DNA from: Nocardia sp. NBC_00416
GTDB lineage: Bacteria; Actinomycetota; Actinomycetes; Mycobacteriales; Mycobacteriaceae
Length of the DNA: 64,000 nucleotides
Assembly (NCBI RefSeq): GCF_036032445.1
Contig: NZ_CP107932.1
Span: 1,738,501-1,802,500, forward strand
Reading direction: 5' to 3'
Below, piece by piece: positions 1 to 9,626 of the stretch (the stretch's first letter is position 1; each line of letters begins with the position of its first letter). A program made the translations under genes and the position numbers. Under the pieces are notes generated by a model, which was not told the DNA's origin, made no database searches, and saw only the letters and a program-made list of their open reading frames with translations.

Positions 1-1358
1 TCACCTCGAACGCCACCTGGAATCCGGTGCTCGGCCCCCGGCCCGCATTGTGGATCCCGATTTCCCACCGCAATATCGAGTCCATGCGGGTCCCCGGCCT
101 CATCGAGGGCAGTCCGCAATCCATCGCGTCCAGTCCGATCGTGCTCGCGGTCCCGGAGATACTGCGGCACGCACTGGGCGCCACCCAGACCTCCTGGGCG
201 GATCTGCCACGGCTGCAACAGGGTTCGCTGGAGCAGATCGGACTCCCCGGCTGGGACGGATTGAAACTCGCGCTGCCGCCGGGAGATACCACGCTCGCCG
301 TCGCCGCCGCGGTCGCGGGCGCGGTTTCCGGCACCGATCCACTGACCGAAGAGGCGGCGACGTCCGGTCAAGCGATCTCCGCGGTGTCGGGCCTGGCCGC
401 GGCCGCGCCCGAGGCCGTCGATATCTCGGCGGCGTTGACGACACTGTCCGCCGCGGCCCCGGCCGAAGCCTCGGTGCACGCGGTACCGGTCACTCAGCGG
501 TTGCTCGCGGCGAACGGTAACGCGACGTTCTACATCCCCGTCGGAGCCGCCCCGGTGGCCGACTATCCGGCCGCGCTCATGGCCGGCCCCTGGGTCGACA
601 AAACACAGAACCTGATCGCCGGCCTGTTCGCCGACTACCTGCGCAAGCCCGAACAGCAGCGCGATCTCGTCGCAGCCGGGTTCGCCGCGCCGCCTGCCGA
701 CGCCGTGGCGGCACCCCCGCGGGCCGCGCTGGATCGACTCGGAAAAGCCCTCGCCCACCCGGTGCTGGGAGTGCACGCCACCGCACTCCTCGACGTCTCG
801 GCCTCGATGAGCACCACCGAGGGTGATCTCACCCGACTGGCCAATACCGTCGGTGCGCTGGCCTCCACCCTCAATGTGATGCCGCCCGACTTCGGTCTGG
901 GGATCTGGACGTTCGGCAAGAACGTGAGCGGGGACAACCCCTACGAAGTCATCGCCGACACCGCCCGCCTCGACGACCGGCAGCGCGACACCCTGATGGG
1001 TTCGCTGGGTTCTATCCGGGCGACCTCCAGCACCACCGACGAATGCTATCCGGCGCTGCTCGCCGCGTACCGGAACGCGGTCGACTCCTACGCTGCCGAC
1101 CGCACCAACTCGATCCTGCTCGTCACCGACGGACCCGAGGACGGTTCCGCGCTCAGCGGCGAGGAACTGCTGTCCGCGATCGAGGACGCGGGTGATCCGG
1201 CGACCCCGATCCGGGTGGATGTCATCGTGGTCGGTGGTGCGGGCGCCGATACGCTGCGCACCCTGAGCGAACGCACCGGCGGCACCTACAAGGTCCTGCC
1301 GAGCAGCAACGACCTCGAGTTCGGCACCGCGATGGTCGGCGCGCTCACCACACCCTGA
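1..1358 (+). CDS. Substrate-binding / VWA two-domain protein, 5' truncated
   Basis: The frame is open from base 3 to a TGA at 1356-1358, so the N-terminus lies outside the window. The C-terminal third is a von Willebrand A domain. It has a MIDAS-type DVSASMS motif (about bases 790-810), later metal-coordinating residues and a LLVTDGPEDG strand. The upstream half resembles the extracellular solute-binding module that actinobacterial proteins combine with a VWA domain, with short motifs such as SNATW, SHRNIE and NATFYIP. Proteins of this type are usually exported or membrane-tethered and of unknown ligand. The signal peptide or lipobox that would settle its location is not in the window. The family call is good; the function is unknown. 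Confidence 0.8.
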   Translation, partial: TSNATWNPVLGPRPALWIPISHRNIESMRVPGLIEGSPQSIASSPIVLAVPEILRHALGATQTSWADLPRLQQGSLEQIGLPGWDGLKLALPPGDTTLAVAAAVAGAVSGTDPLTEEAATSGQAISAVSGLAAAAPEAVDISAALTTLSAAAPAEASVHAVPVTQRLLAANGNATFYIPVGAAPVADYPAALMAGPWVDKTQNLIAGLFADYLRKPEQQRDLVAAGFAAPPADAVAAPPRAALDRLGKALAHPVLGVHATALLDVSASMSTTEGDLTRLANTVGALASTLNVMPPDFGLGIWTFGKNVSGDNPYEVIADTARLDDRQRDTLMGSLGSIRATSSTTDECYPALLAAYRNAVDSYAADRTNSILLVTDGPEDGSALSGEELLSAIEDAGDPATPIRVDVIVVGGAGADTLRTLSERTGGTYKVLPSSNDLEFGTAMVGALTTP

Positions 1359-1527
1359 GCAGCGCTCATCCGGACCGCCCGCCCGGGGTCGCCGCCAGCG
1401 GTAGCGGGTTCTGGGGCGGCCGGTCCGGCCGTAATCCCAGCACCGGTTGCAGGGCGAAGACCTGTCCCGCCAGGGACCATCGACCGGTTCGCACGAGCTC
1501 CTCCGCTGAACGAAATGCACGAAAGCA

Positions 1528-1539
1528 TGACGGCCGTCA
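1528..1539. promoter_or_regulatory. Perfect 12-bp palindrome upstream of dctA
   Basis: TGACGGCCGTCA is fully self-complementary. It lies about 80 bp before the dctA start in a 262-bp intergenic stretch that has no other obvious feature. A regulator-binding site for the symporter gene is plausible, but no cognate regulator is adjacent. Palindromes of this length also occur by chance in high-GC DNA. Confidence 0.3.
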
Positions 1540-1620
1540 CGTATCAGTCCATCATTCTGCACAGGGCGTGGTGGCGGGTTCACCTCGCCCATGTACTACG
1601 ACTCAGGAGGAGGTCGGGTC

Positions 1621-2973
1621 ATGACAGACCGGACTCGAACGCGGCGGGATCGCACCCATTGGCTCTACCTGGCGGTCATCGTCGCCGTGCTGGCGGGAAT
1701 ATTGATCGGATGGCTGGCGCCGGGCACCGGCCGGGCGCTGGCGCCGTTGGGCACGATGTTCGTCGACCTGATCAAAATGATGATCGGGCCGGTGATCTTC
1801 TGCACGATCGTGCTCGGCATCGGTTCGGTGCGCGCGGCCACCACCGTGGGCAAGGTCGGTGGTCTGGCCATCGGGTACTTCCTGGTGATGTCGACGGTGG
1901 CCCTGGGGATCGGTCTGCTGGTGGGCAATCTGCTCGACCCGGGCACCGGGATGAACATCGCGGACTCGGCGGGCCAGGGCGTGCATTACGCGGAAGAGGC
2001 GCACGGCGCCGGCGGAACCGTGGAATTCCTCCACGGCATCATCCCCACGACATTGGTCTCCGCGCTCACCGCGGGCAGCGTGCTGCAGGCGTTGTTCGTC
2101 GCGCTGCTGGTGGGCTTCGCGGTGCAGGCCATGGGCTCGGCCGGTGAGCCGATCCTGCGCGGTGTCGCGCTGATCCAGAAACTGGTATTCCGGATTCTGG
2201 CGATGATCCTCTGGCTGGCTCCGATCGGGGCGTTCGGCGCGATGGCCAATGTGGTCGGCCGGACCGGGCTGGACGCCGTGGTCCAATTGGCCACCCTGAT
2301 GGTCGCGTTCTACCTGACCTGCCTGCTGTTCGTTTTCGGGGTTCTCGGTGTGCTGGTGCGGATCGTTTCGCGGGTGTCGATCTTCAAACTGTGCCGGTAC
2401 CTCGCACGCGAGTACCTGCTCATCGTGGCGACCTCGTCATCGGAATCGGCCCTGCCGCGACTCATCGCGAAGATGGAGCACATCGGGGTCCAGCGCACCA
2501 CCGTGGGTGTGGTCGTGCCGACCGGCTATTCGTTCAACCTGGACGGCACCGCCATCTACCTGACCATGGCGTCGATATTCATCGCCGACGCGATGGGGCA
2601 GCCGCTGAGCCTGGGTGAACAGTTCGGCCTGCTGGTGTTCATGATCGTGGCCTCCAAGGGTGCGGCCGGTGTCACCGGCGCCGGGCTGGCCACGCTGGCG
2701 GGCGGGTTGCAGAGTCACCGGCCCGAACTGCTCGACGGTGTCGGATTGATCGTCGGCATCGACCGCTTCATGTCCGAGGCCCGTGCGCTCACCAACTTCT
2801 CCGGCAATGCGGTCGCCACCCTGCTGATCGGGACCTGGACCAGGACAATCGATTCCGAGCAGGTGCGTGCGGTCCTGGACCGGAAGCTGCCGTTCGACGA
2901 GCAGACGATGGTGGACGACCACGAAACGGGCCCCGCCGAAGAGACCGGCACGCAGGTTCTCGTCTCGGCCTGA
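1621..2973 (+). CDS. dctA: Dicarboxylate/amino acid:cation symporter (DctA/GltP family)
   Basis: This 450-residue polytopic membrane protein imports C4-dicarboxylates or acidic amino acids with Na+ or H+. Family signatures are clear: a serine-rich reentrant segment SSSESALPRL (about residue 275), then PTGYSFNLDGTAIY and, further on, SKGAAGVTG. Eight or so hydrophobic segments are visible from residue 14 onward. An in-frame ATG lies 30 bases upstream, but the strong AGGAGGAGG at 1603-1611 places the start at 1621. The gene stands alone and ends against a strong hairpin shared with the convergent gcvP. Substrate choice (succinate, fumarate, glutamate) cannot be read from the sequence. Confidence 0.9.
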   Translation: MTDRTRTRRDRTHWLYLAVIVAVLAGILIGWLAPGTGRALAPLGTMFVDLIKMMIGPVIFCTIVLGIGSVRAATTVGKVGGLAIGYFLVMSTVALGIGLLVGNLLDPGTGMNIADSAGQGVHYAEEAHGAGGTVEFLHGIIPTTLVSALTAGSVLQALFVALLVGFAVQAMGSAGEPILRGVALIQKLVFRILAMILWLAPIGAFGAMANVVGRTGLDAVVQLATLMVAFYLTCLLFVFGVLGVLVRIVSRVSIFKLCRYLAREYLLIVATSSSESALPRLIAKMEHIGVQRTTVGVVVPTGYSFNLDGTAIYLTMASIFIADAMGQPLSLGEQFGLLVFMIVASKGAAGVTGAGLATLAGGLQSHRPELLDGVGLIVGIDRFMSEARALTNFSGNAVATLLIGTWTRTIDSEQVRAVLDRKLPFDEQTMVDDHETGPAEETGTQVLVSA

Positions 2974-3008
2974 AATCGCCCGGTGACTCCGCCGAGCCCG
3001 GATACCGG

Positions 3009-3052
3009 CCCCGGCCGTGTTCCGTTTCTCCGGAACCGGACCACGGCCGGGG
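3009..3052. terminator. Bidirectional hairpin terminator between dctA and gcvP
   Basis: Perfect 11-bp arms CCCCGGCCGTG (3009-3019) and CACGGCCGGGG (3042-3052) enclose a nested TTCCG/CGGAA stem. The site lies between two convergent genes. There is no U-tract, as is common for actinobacterial terminators. Confidence 0.7.
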
Positions 3053-3102
3053 CGCGCGCTCAGCCTTTCGGCGGTCGGGCATTTCGCCACGACCCTCGGG
3101 CG

Positions 3103-5898
3103 TCACTCGGCGTATGCCTCCAGGGGAGGACAGGAGCAGACCAGGTTGCGGTCTCCGAACGCACCGTCGATGCGGCGGACCGCCGGCCACACCTTCGCAC
3201 GGGCATGCGCGAGTCCGCGCGGGTACACCGCGACCTCCCGGCTGTACGGGTGATCCCATTCGCGGACCACGCTCATCGCGGTGTGCGGCGCGTTGCGCAG
3301 CGGATTGTCCTCGGCCGGCCATACACCGGCGCCGACCTGATCGATCTCGCGCCGGATGGCGATCATGGCCTCGACGAAATCGTCGAGCTCGGCCAGATTC
3401 TCACTCTCGGTCGGTTCGACCATCAACGTGCCCGGCACCGGAAAACTCATGGTGGGCGCGTGGAACCCGTAGTCCGCGAGGCGTTTTGCGACATCGTCCA
3501 CGGTGACACCGGTGCGCTTGGTGAGCTCGCGCAGATCCAGGATGCATTCGTGGGCGACCATATCGTTGTCGCCGGTGTACAGCACCGGGTAGTGCTCGCC
3601 GAGACGGCGCGCCAGATAGTTGGCCGAGGCGATCGCGGTGAGGGTGGCCCGGCGCAGGCCCTCGGCGCCCATCATCCGGATGTAGGCCCAGGTGATCGGC
3701 AGAATCGATGCCGACCCGTAGTGCGCCGCCGAGACCGCGTGCGAATCGGCGACCAGCGGGTCACCGGGCAGGTACGGGGTCAGATGGGACCGGACCGCGA
3801 CCGGACCGACTCCCGGACCGCCGCCACCGTGCGGAATGCAGAAGGTCTTGTGCAGGTTCAGATGACTGACATCGCCGCCGAATCGACCCGGCCGGGCCAG
3901 CCCGACCAGCGCGTTCAGATTCGCGCCGTCGACATACACCTGACCGCCGGCATCGTGCACCAGCGCACAGAGGTCGGCGATCTCCTGCTCGTACACACCG
4001 TGCGTCGACGGGTAGGTGATCATGATGCAGGCCAGTCGTTCGGCGTGGTCGGCGATCTTGGCCCGTAGGTCGTCCAGATCCACATCGCCGTTGGCCCGGC
4101 ATTTCACGACCTCGACCCGCAACCCGGCCATCGCCGCGGACGCGGCGTTGGTTCCGTGGGCGCTGGAGGGGATGAGGCAGGTGTCGCGGCGGGTGTCGCC
4201 GCGGTCCAGGTGGTAGCGGCGGATCGCCAGCAGACCCGCGTACTCGCCCTGGCTGCCGGCGTTCGGCTGCAGGCTCACCGCGTCGTATCCGGTGATCTCG
4301 GCCAGCCAGCGCTCCAGATCATCGATCACTCGCCGCAGACCAGGCGTATCGGCGATCGGCGCGTACGGGTGCAGACGCGCGAAGCCCGGCCAGGTGATCG
4401 GTTCCATCTCGGCGGTGGCGTTGAGCTTCATCGTGCACGAGCCGAGCGGAATCATACTGCGGTCCAAGGCGATGTCCTTGTCCGACAGCGCTCGCAGGTA
4501 GCGCAGCATCGCCGTTTCGGTGTGGTGGCGGGTGAATGCGGGATGGGTCAGGAATTCCGAAGTCCGGTTCGCGATCCCCGTTCCGGCCGGCTCGGCGGGC
4601 GCGCGACCGAAGGCGTCGAGCACCACCGCCACGTGGTCCGCTGTGGTGGCCTCGTCACAGGCCACGGCCACCTGGTCGGCATCGACCTGGCGCAGGTTGA
4701 CACCCCGCGCGGCGGCCTTGGCCACCACCGTCTCGGCCTGCCCGGGCACTCGGGCCAGCACCGTGTCGAAGTAGGTGTCGTGCACCAGGTCCTCGCCCAG
4801 CGCCGCCGCCAGTGTCGCGGCGTGCCCGTGGACCCGGCGCGCTATCGCCCGTAATCCGTCCGCGCCGTGGTAGCAGGCGTACATCCCGGCGACAATGGCC
4901 AGCAGCACCTGGGCAGTGCAGATGTTCGAGGTCGCCTTCTCCCGCCGAATATGCTGCTCACGGGTCTGCAGCGCCAATCGATAGGCGAGCGAGCCGTCGG
5001 CGTCCTTCGAGACCCCCACCAACCGGCCCGGCAGCTGCCGGGCGTAATCGGCGCGCACTGCCAGGTACCCGGCATGCGGACCGCCGAACCCCATCGGCAC
5101 CCCGAATCGCTGGGTCGTGCCGAAACAGACATCCGCGCCCTGCTCACCCGGCGGGGCGATCAGCGTGAGTGCCAGCAGATCCGCACCGGCGGCCACCAGC
5201 GCGCCGCGGTCGTGCGCCTGCGCGATCGTCACGGACCAATCCACGATCCGGCCGGAAGCGCCCGGCACCTGCACCAGGACACCGAAGAACTCGCCGTCGG
5301 GGAGACCGTCTCCGACCAGGTCGGCCTCGACGATCTCGATGCCGAGGGGTTCGGCACGGGTAGCCAGTACGGTGCGGGTCTGCGGGAAGAGGTCGCGGTC
5401 GACGACCAGCCGGGAACCACCACGGCGGTTGACCCGGCGCAGCAGCGTCATCGCCTCGGCGGCCGCGGTGGCCTCGTCCAGCATGGAGGCGTTGGCGACA
5501 TCCATGGCGGTCAGATCGGTCACCATGGTCTGGAAGTTCAGCAGCGCCTCGAGCCGGCCCTGGCTGATCTCCGGCTGGTACGGCGTGTACGCGGTGTACC
5601 AGGCCGGGTTCTCCAGCAGATTGCGCACCAGTACCGGTGGGGTCAGCGTGTCGTAATAGCCGAGTCCGATCATGGAGGTGGCGACTTTATCGGCGGCCGC
5701 GAGCTCGGCCAGTTCGGCGAGCACCTCGTGTTCGCTACCCGGCGCCGGCAGCCCGGCCAGCGGGTCGGTATCCCGGATGCCGACCGGCAACGCCGCGGCG
5801 GCCAGCTCATCGGCCGAATCGACGCCGATCGCGGCGAGGATTCGCGCGAACTCCCGGTCATCGGGTCCGATATGACGATCTGCGAAGGTCTGGGTCAC
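3103..5898 (-). CDS. gcvP: Glycine dehydrogenase (decarboxylating), P-protein of the glycine cleavage system
   Basis: The 931-residue enzyme is the fused, full-length form. It decarboxylates glycine on pyridoxal phosphate and passes the methylamine group to the lipoyl arm of GcvH. The PLP lysine is visible in HLNLHKTF, followed by the glycine-rich loop IPHGGGGPG in the C-terminal half. The N-terminus ([12 protein letters not shown]) is typical and fixes the start. gcvH lies 3.3 kb upstream on the same strand; no gcvT is present here. A tandem glycine riboswitch lies directly upstream, so expression should rise with glycine. Confidence 0.97.
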   Translation of the reverse strand: MTQTFADRHIGPDDREFARILAAIGVDSADELAAAALPVGIRDTDPLAGLPAPGSEHEVLAELAELAAADKVATSMIGLGYYDTLTPPVLVRNLLENPAWYTAYTPYQPEISQGRLEALLNFQTMVTDLTAMDVANASMLDEATAAAEAMTLLRRVNRRGGSRLVVDRDLFPQTRTVLATRAEPLGIEIVEADLVGDGLPDGEFFGVLVQVPGASGRIVDWSVTIAQAHDRGALVAAGADLLALTLIAPPGEQGADVCFGTTQRFGVPMGFGGPHAGYLAVRADYARQLPGRLVGVSKDADGSLAYRLALQTREQHIRREKATSNICTAQVLLAIVAGMYACYHGADGLRAIARRVHGHAATLAAALGEDLVHDTYFDTVLARVPGQAETVVAKAAARGVNLRQVDADQVAVACDEATTADHVAVVLDAFGRAPAEPAGTGIANRTSEFLTHPAFTRHHTETAMLRYLRALSDKDIALDRSMIPLGSCTMKLNATAEMEPITWPGFARLHPYAPIADTPGLRRVIDDLERWLAEITGYDAVSLQPNAGSQGEYAGLLAIRRYHLDRGDTRRDTCLIPSSAHGTNAASAAMAGLRVEVVKCRANGDVDLDDLRAKIADHAERLACIMITYPSTHGVYEQEIADLCALVHDAGGQVYVDGANLNALVGLARPGRFGGDVSHLNLHKTFCIPHGGGGPGVGPVAVRSHLTPYLPGDPLVADSHAVSAAHYGSASILPITWAYIRMMGAEGLRRATLTAIASANYLARRLGEHYPVLYTGDNDMVAHECILDLRELTKRTGVTVDDVAKRLADYGFHAPTMSFPVPGTLMVEPTESENLAELDDFVEAMIAIRREIDQVGAGVWPAEDNPLRNAPHTAMSVVREWDHPYSREVAVYPRGLAHARAKVWPAVRRIDGAFGDRNLVCSCPPLEAYAE

Positions 5899-5944
5899 GA
5901 CGGCTCCCTGGTACGGGCGGCCGACCGGCGCGGTCGGCGCAGGG

Positions 5945-6145
5945 CCCTCCCCCTCTGTCGCGGGCGCCTGAGAGCTTCGGCGCCCGGAACGGATCCCGGG
6001 CGCCTTTCACCTTGGGCGGGCGGCCCGGAGCCACCACTTTCCAGAGGCGCCGGTTCCCGCACGGTCCTGGGGCCTGAGAGATTGACGGGGAGGTGCTGCT
6101 CCTTCGGCGCCCGGATCCGGCCTGGATCCGGGACTCTCCCGCACG
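5945..6145 (-). promoter_or_regulatory. Tandem glycine riboswitch upstream of gcvP
   Basis: Read on the minus strand, the leader carries both halves of a glycine riboswitch. Aptamer 1 (about 6145 down to 6034) has GCGGGAGAGT, GCCGAAGGAGCA, AATCTCTCAGGC and CTCTGGAAAG. Aptamer 2 (about 6030 to 5945) has AAGGTGAAAGGCGCC, GAAGCTCTCAGG and GACAGAGGGGGAG. These conserved blocks come in the family order, and the element ends about 45 bases before the gcvP ATG. It should act as a glycine-activated switch; whether control is by termination or translation cannot be told. Confidence 0.93.
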
Positions 6146-6251
6146 GCTACGACGCCCGGTCATTCTAGCCCGGGCAACGGGCACGACCCGCAGTCACCCG
6201 CACTGTGTCGTTGCCCTCACCTCGACCCCGCCGGTATCGCCGGCGAACCGC

Positions 6252-6842
6252 CTACCCTGTTTTGCGGGTCAACCGCGCCTTACGACGATAGGATAATTCG
6301 TCCTCGGGCCGTTCGCTGGCTTCCGAGGCGCGTTCGGCGGGAAATGCGGCGATGGCCCCGGTGAGTTCACGCATGGCACTGTTCACCGCGATCCCGAATA
6401 CTCCCTGGCCGCCCTGCAGCAAATCGACGACTTCTTCCGGTGAGGTGCACTCGTATACCGACGTGCCGTCGGAGAACAGGGTGATATTCGCCAGATCCTG
6501 AACCCCGCGACTACGCAGGTGATCGACGGCGATCCGGATGTTCTGCAGCGAAATACCGGCATCGAGGAGCCGTTTGACGATCTTCAGGACCAGGATGTCC
6601 TTGAACGAATACAGCCGCTGACTTCCGGAACCCGCCGCCCCGCGAATAGAGGGGACCACGAGACTCGTCCGCGCCCAGTAGTCCAGCTGCCGGTAACTGA
6701 TCCCCGCGACCTGACACGCCGTCGGCACCCGGTATCCGACCATATCGTCGGGGACCGAATCGTCGGGGAACAATCCGGGTTGTATTTCGTAGCGCCGAGG
6801 CGGGCCCACTTCCGATCGCATATCCCGCATATTCTCTGCCAC
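6252..6842 (-). CDS. resR: MerR-family regulator, ResR/McdR (Rv1830) orthologue
   Basis: This 196-residue MerR-type protein starts at a GTG (6842) preceded by GGGAG. The winged-helix domain covers about residues 35-105 (GYRVPTACQVAGISYRQLDYWARTS shows the helix-turn-helix, then QRLYSFKDILVLKIVKRLLDAG). The C-terminal part has TSPEEVVDLL and a short basic tail. Its place between a BFN-domain gene and gcvP matches M. tuberculosis Rv1830, described as a regulator of growth and division linked to antibiotic resilience. The homology and order are strong; the function is transferred. The gene just upstream is a BFN-domain protein. Confidence 0.85.
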   Translation of the reverse strand: MAENMRDMRSEVGPPRRYEIQPGLFPDDSVPDDMVGYRVPTACQVAGISYRQLDYWARTSLVVPSIRGAAGSGSQRLYSFKDILVLKIVKRLLDAGISLQNIRIAVDHLRSRGVQDLANITLFSDGTSVYECTSPEEVVDLLQGGQGVFGIAVNSAMRELTGAIAAFPAERASEASERPEDELSYRRKARLTRKTG

Positions 6843-6969
6843 TGAACTACTCCCTTGCTCCGCCGATCAGTGCCCATAGCCGGCGGCCCGGCGTCGACTA
6901 TGAGGCTACTCTTCCCATTCTCTCGGCCGCAGCAGTGCCGAACCAAATGCGACGCGCGGTAACAGTCTC

Positions 6970-7012
6970 GACCTGTAGTTGAGGTCTAGAAAATAATGCC
7001 GAAACTCAACTA
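6970..7012. repeat. Inverted repeats in the resR upstream region
   Basis: TAGTTGAG (6976-6983) and CTCAACTA (7005-7012) are perfect 8-bp arms around an AT-rich loop. A second pair, GACCT/AGGTC, overlaps at 6971-6985. The outer arm covers the stop codon of the BFN gene. It could be a terminator for that gene or a binding site controlling resR. Confidence 0.35.
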
Positions 7013-7479
7013 TCGGTCGCTTTGAAATCGTCGGGCGATACCGACTCGAGGAACTCCTTGAATTTTTCGACTTCGTCCTCGCGTTCGTCGGGCATCACCA
7101 GACCGGCTTCCTCGAGCACCGATTCCGCCGCGTAGATCGGGCAGCCGACGCGCAGGGCGATGGCCACCGAATCGGACGGCCGGGCCGAGATCCGCACCTC
7201 GTTCTCGAAGACCAGATCGGCGTAGAAGGTGCCTTCTTTCAGATCCACGATATGAACCTCCTCGAGGGTGTGCCCGAGATCGGCGATCAAGATCTTGATC
7301 AGATCGTGGGTGAGGGGCCGGATCGGCGTGACCCCCTCCTGTTCGAGCACGATGGCCGTGGCCTCCGCCTGCCCTATCCAGATGGGCAGGTACCGCTCAC
7401 CCTCCGCCTCCCGCAGCAGCAGGACGGGCTGATTCTGTGGCTGCTCGACCCGGATGCCGATCACGCGCATTTCGCTCAT
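7006..7479 (-). CDS. Bifunctional nuclease (BFN/DUF151) domain protein, Rv1829 orthologue
   Basis: The 157-residue protein is almost entirely one BFN/DUF151 domain (MRVIGIRVEQPQNQPVLLL, then YLPIWIGQAEA and ARPSDSVAIALR), with an acidic C-terminal tail. Family members include plant and bacterial proteins with reported nuclease activity; the actinobacterial ones have no settled role. The chosen ATG (7479) has GGGAGG upstream; an in-frame ATG 15 bases earlier is possible. It sits between two MerR genes in the same order as M. tuberculosis Rv1828-Rv1830, so the three are probably linked in expression. Confidence 0.88.
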   Translation of the reverse strand: MSEMRVIGIRVEQPQNQPVLLLREAEGERYLPIWIGQAEATAIVLEQEGVTPIRPLTHDLIKILIADLGHTLEEVHIVDLKEGTFYADLVFENEVRISARPSDSVAIALRVGCPIYAAESVLEEAGLVMPDEREDEVEKFKEFLESVSPDDFKATDS

Positions 7480-7679
7480 CGCACTGCCTCCCATACTCCC
7501 CGGCCGCCCGCCCTCGCCGATGCAGGGCTCGCCGTACCACGAGTCTAGGCGAACTTCGCGCGGCGCCGCGATCGCTGGCGAACACCGGAATCGGTGTGTT
7601 GCCACCGGCGTACCCGCCGGTGGCTCGACCGCAGGTCAGACTGGATGCGGCCGCCAGCGGCCGGAATGGGCCGGGCGGA

Positions 7680-8486
7680 TCATCCGCCCAGCGAGTTGCG
7701 CACCGAGGCCTTCACCAGGCTGGCGTGCAGGGTCAGCGACAGTGCGGCAAGTTCGCGCACCGTCTCTTCGGCACGGGCCCGAGCCCCCGCGTCGCGGCTC
7801 TTGGCGATCGGCGCCGCGATCTGCGCGACCAGAGCCGCCTCCCGGTCGGCGGCGAGTTTGAACGCGCGCAGATGCCGCGCCTCCAAACCGAATTCGGCCA
7901 TCGCCTTAGCGGTGGCCGCCAGGGTCACCGCGTCGGCGTCGAAGAAACCGGCCGGACCCGGTGTGATCAAATTCGCCCGGATGAGGTCGTTGAGGAATGT
8001 CTCCTCGATACCGGCCTGCTCCAGCAGATCCGCACGGGTCACCCGGATCTCGTGATCGAACTCGAAATCGTCCGGGGTGATCCGGCCCGGGGGTACCCCC
8101 AGCCGCCGCGGTGGGCGCTGTGACGTATCAGCGGCGTCTTCGGGCACCGGCTGCCCCGCATCCGGACGGGCGGTCCGCGCCCGGGCACGGGCTTCGCGCA
8201 CCCCGAGCGTCGCGGCTCCGCTGTCGATCGCCTCGAGTTGTTCCTTGATCACCTTCAAGGGCAGGTACTGGTCACGCTGCGCCGTGAGTACGAAACGCAG
8301 CCGTTCGCAATCCGCGACCGAGAACCGCCGGTAGCCCGACGGCGTCCGCTCGGGACGGATCAGCCCCTCCGCTTCCAGGAAGCGGATCTTGGAGATGGTG
8401 ATATCCGGAAAATCCGGTCGCAGCAGATCGAGCACGGAGCCGATCGACATCCCTCCGTGCGCCCACTGCTGCGCCGCGCCTGTCAT
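7680..8486 (-). CDS. MerR-family regulator, Rv1828 orthologue
   Basis: This 268-residue protein has an N-terminal MerR winged helix (MSIGSVLDLLRPDFPDITISK, RFLEAEGLI, SGYRRFSVADCERL, about residues 13-75). A linker follows, then a long C-terminal helical region that lacks metal-sensor cysteines. It lies directly after garA, as in M. tuberculosis, where the Rv1828 structure shows an unusual MerR effector domain. The effector is unknown. The start is taken at the first ATG (8486); MSIG at residue 13 is a possible shorter start. No strong Shine-Dalgarno is seen. Confidence 0.85.
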   Translation of the reverse strand: MTGAAQQWAHGGMSIGSVLDLLRPDFPDITISKIRFLEAEGLIRPERTPSGYRRFSVADCERLRFVLTAQRDQYLPLKVIKEQLEAIDSGAATLGVREARARARTARPDAGQPVPEDAADTSQRPPRRLGVPPGRITPDDFEFDHEIRVTRADLLEQAGIEETFLNDLIRANLITPGPAGFFDADAVTLAATAKAMAEFGLEARHLRAFKLAADREAALVAQIAAPIAKSRDAGARARAEETVRELAALSLTLHASLVKASVRNSLGG

Positions 8487-8548
8487 GACTTGGAGTCTTT
8501 CATGCCGAAGCGCCGATCACCCGGACCGGCGCACCGATCATCAGCTGT

Positions 8549-9034
8549 TCACAAACTTCCCGCACCCGCCGCCGAACCGGCTTCCTGAGTCCGCGGACCG
8601 GTGAGGAACACCAGCCGGAACTTACCGATCTGTACCTCGTCCCCGTTCTGGAGCTCCGAGGAATCCACCGGCTCCCGGTTGACGTAGGTGCCGTTCAGGC
8701 TGCCCACGTCGACGACCTGGAAGGAATCCTCGTCCTGCCGGAACTCGGCGTGACGACGGCTGACGGTGACATCATCGAGAAAGATATCGCTGTCGGGATG
8801 ACGACCGGCGGAGGTGGTGGGCTGGTCCAGCAGAAAGCGTGAGCCCGCGTTCGGACCACGTTTGACGACCAGCAGTGCCGCCCCGACCGGAAGACCCTCG
8901 ACACCCTGCACCGGCTGTTCACCGGTCGGCTCGCCGGAGCGCGATGCGTCGACCTCGTTCAGGAAATCCGCGCGGAAGACCGACGTCGTCTCGGCCGCGG
9001 TCTCCCCGTAACCCGGGTCTTTGTTCTCGCTCAC
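8549..9034 (-). CDS. garA: GarA, FHA-domain regulator of glutamate metabolism
   Basis: The 161-residue protein carries the conserved N-terminal phosphorylation motif ETTSVFRADF (about residues 15-24), which is targeted by PknB/PknG in mycobacteria. A forkhead-associated domain follows at about residues 60-135 (SAGRHPDSDIFLDDVTVSRRHAEF, VGSLNGTYVN). Unphosphorylated GarA binds and tunes 2-oxoglutarate dehydrogenase, glutamate dehydrogenase and glutamate synthase; phosphorylation makes it fold on itself. Identity with mycobacterial GarA is high through the FHA domain. The neighbours gcvH and the MerR gene are the same as in M. tuberculosis. Confidence 0.96.
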   Translation of the reverse strand: MSENKDPGYGETAAETTSVFRADFLNEVDASRSGEPTGEQPVQGVEGLPVGAALLVVKRGPNAGSRFLLDQPTTSAGRHPDSDIFLDDVTVSRRHAEFRQDEDSFQVVDVGSLNGTYVNREPVDSSELQNGDEVQIGKFRLVFLTGPRTQEAGSAAGAGSL

Positions 9035-9184
9035 CGTTTCTCTCCTCCTCGAACCTCATAAACCATGCAGGCAGATGCCGCGATAAGACGTGGCTGGGCG
9101 GCCCCGACTCCGGGCGGCACATCCGTTGGCATTGACCGTACCCTGCCGGGCCGTGCCCGTGCAGGTAGAACCGGGAAGGCTGGA

Positions 9185-9583
9185 TCAGCCCCCGATAACT
9201 CCTTGATAACCCGCGGCATCGAGCAGTTCCGCGACACTCGAGTCCAGTGCGGACGCGTCGTCCACCTCGAGTTCGAACAACCACCCGTCACCGTAGGGAT
9301 CGGTATTCAGCGTTTCCGGCTTCGCCTCCAATTCCTGGTTCACCGCAGCGACTTTCGCGCTCAGTGGAGCGTAGATATCGGAAACGCTCTTCGTCGATTC
9401 GACCTCGGCGATGCTGTCTCCGGCGGCGACCTCGGCGCCGGTCTCCGGCAACTGCACGAACACGACGTCACCGAGTTGCGACTGCGCGAAATCGGTGATC
9501 CCTACCCGGACCCGGGTGGGCTCGATCCGACGCACCCATTCATGTTCCGCGGTGTATCGCAGATCCTCCGGAGCCCGGTTCAC
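9185..9583 (-). CDS. gcvH: Glycine cleavage system H protein
   Basis: The 132-residue lipoyl carrier shuttles the aminomethyl group between the P, T and L proteins. The lipoylation site is Lys65 in EVESTKSVSDIY. The N-terminal RYTAEHEWV block is diagnostic. The frame is open well upstream, but the GTG at 9583 follows AAAGGA at proper spacing and gives the normal family length. The gene is upstream of garA in the same direction; its partner gcvP is 3.3 kb downstream. Confidence 0.96.
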   Translation of the reverse strand: MNRAPEDLRYTAEHEWVRRIEPTRVRVGITDFAQSQLGDVVFVQLPETGAEVAAGDSIAEVESTKSVSDIYAPLSAKVAAVNQELEAKPETLNTDPYGDGWLFELEVDDASALDSSVAELLDAAGYQGVIGG

Positions 9584-9626
9584 GTGGTGTCCTTTCCTCG
9601 TGTCGTCGTGCACGATGCACGCAACT

